Part shown: piece after piece, positions 5,418 to 5,490 of the stretch
How the letters are laid out: each line of letters starts with the position of its first letter
Numbering within the stretch: the first letter of the stretch is position 1
NCBI GenBank assembly: GCA_003230635.1
Contig: QIFF01000038.1
Location: forward strand, 1-5,490
DNA length: 5,490 nt
Direction: 5' to 3'
Source: a bacterium
Lineage (GTDB): Bacteria > SZUA-182
Made by a program: the position numbers and the translations under genes
Notes under the pieces: generated by a model
Told to the model about the DNA's origin: nothing
The model's input: only the letters and a program-made list of their open reading frames with translations
Database searches by the model: none

Positions 5418-5490
5418 CTAAAAACGTTTTTACTACCAGATTGGCTAATTAATGCTTCCAAATGGATGAAAATCGAATTTCTAGACATAC
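5391..5490. other. Unexplained right-edge segment at the co-polymerase break
   Basis: About 100 bases between the last co-polymerase-like codons and the window edge. On the minus strand the first complete codons encode SRNSIFI, like the family's 'SRN..FI' before the coiled coil. The spacing from its second Phe to the Phe of LEFQ is 107 nt, where about 66 nt is usual by my recall of the family, an excess near 41 nt that would also shift the frame. The middle contains a perfect 14-base palindrome, TAAAAACGTTTTTA (5419-5432), flanked by GGTAATAA (5406-5413) and TTACTACC (5430-5437), which can pair with one mismatch. This looks like a small insertion or scar, but the gene's start lies outside the window. 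Confidence 0.35.

Noticed and set aside
5391..5490. Plus-strand frame MAAPVGNKVLKTFL... open to the window edge.
   Set aside because: 33 codons without a stop is not unusual, there is no ribosome binding site before the ATG, and I recognise no family. It is kept only as an alternative reading of the edge segment.

Overview
The window is a piece of a cell-surface polysaccharide (O-antigen, capsule or exopolysaccharide-type) gene cluster. All recognisable genes are on the minus strand, so it is transcribed from right to left. Strong purine-rich ribosome binding sites (AAGGAGG, GAGGAG, AGGGG), TTG/GTG start codons, and a TGTCATTGCGAG-type dispersed palindromic repeat suggest a Firmicute, perhaps a clostridial or Peptococcaceae-like anaerobe. 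That is inference; there is no rRNA or marker gene to prove it.

In transcription order: (1) 5490-4755, a Wzz-like chain-length determinant / polysaccharide co-polymerase. Its C-terminal half (coiled coil, GNVR-type region, proline-rich segment, one membrane helix) is clear, but the reading frame breaks near 5390-5420 and about 100 bases at the right edge are not explained. (2) 4665-3478, a full-length member of the SQD1/SqdB family (UDP-sulfoquinovose synthase), the most distinctive gene here. (3) 3444-2458, a GalE-like NAD-dependent sugar-nucleotide epimerase/dehydratase with a TTG start. (4) 2453-1258, a multi-membrane-span O-antigen ligase/polymerase (Wzy_C-type), split in two by an apparent one-base frameshift just before its conserved PHNS motif. 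Its last 13 codons and stop lie inside a 90-bp palindromic repeat (1211-1300). (5) 1170-88, a GT4-like glycosyltransferase. The spacings (89, 33, 4 and 87 nt) suit one transcription unit.

Together the genes outline a route: two sugar-nucleotide enzymes make activated, possibly sulfonated, precursors; a glycosyltransferase adds sugars to a lipid-linked unit; a polymerase/ligase joins units or attaches the chain; and a co-polymerase sets chain length. The working hypothesis is a sulfoquinovose-containing surface glycan. A Gln-Arg to Met-Pro change next to the SQD1 active site leaves the true product open. Both the co-polymerase and the polymerase/ligase reading frames are broken, so the locus may be decaying, phase-variable, or affected by sequencing error. 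Hand-counted 60-base samples show roughly 57-58% GC in the two epimerase-type genes but only about 27-40% in the polymerase and glycosyltransferase, the mosaic look typical of exchanged polysaccharide loci.

The left edge (1-87) holds no gene that can be supported. No tRNA, rRNA, CRISPR array, origin or complete insertion sequence was seen.
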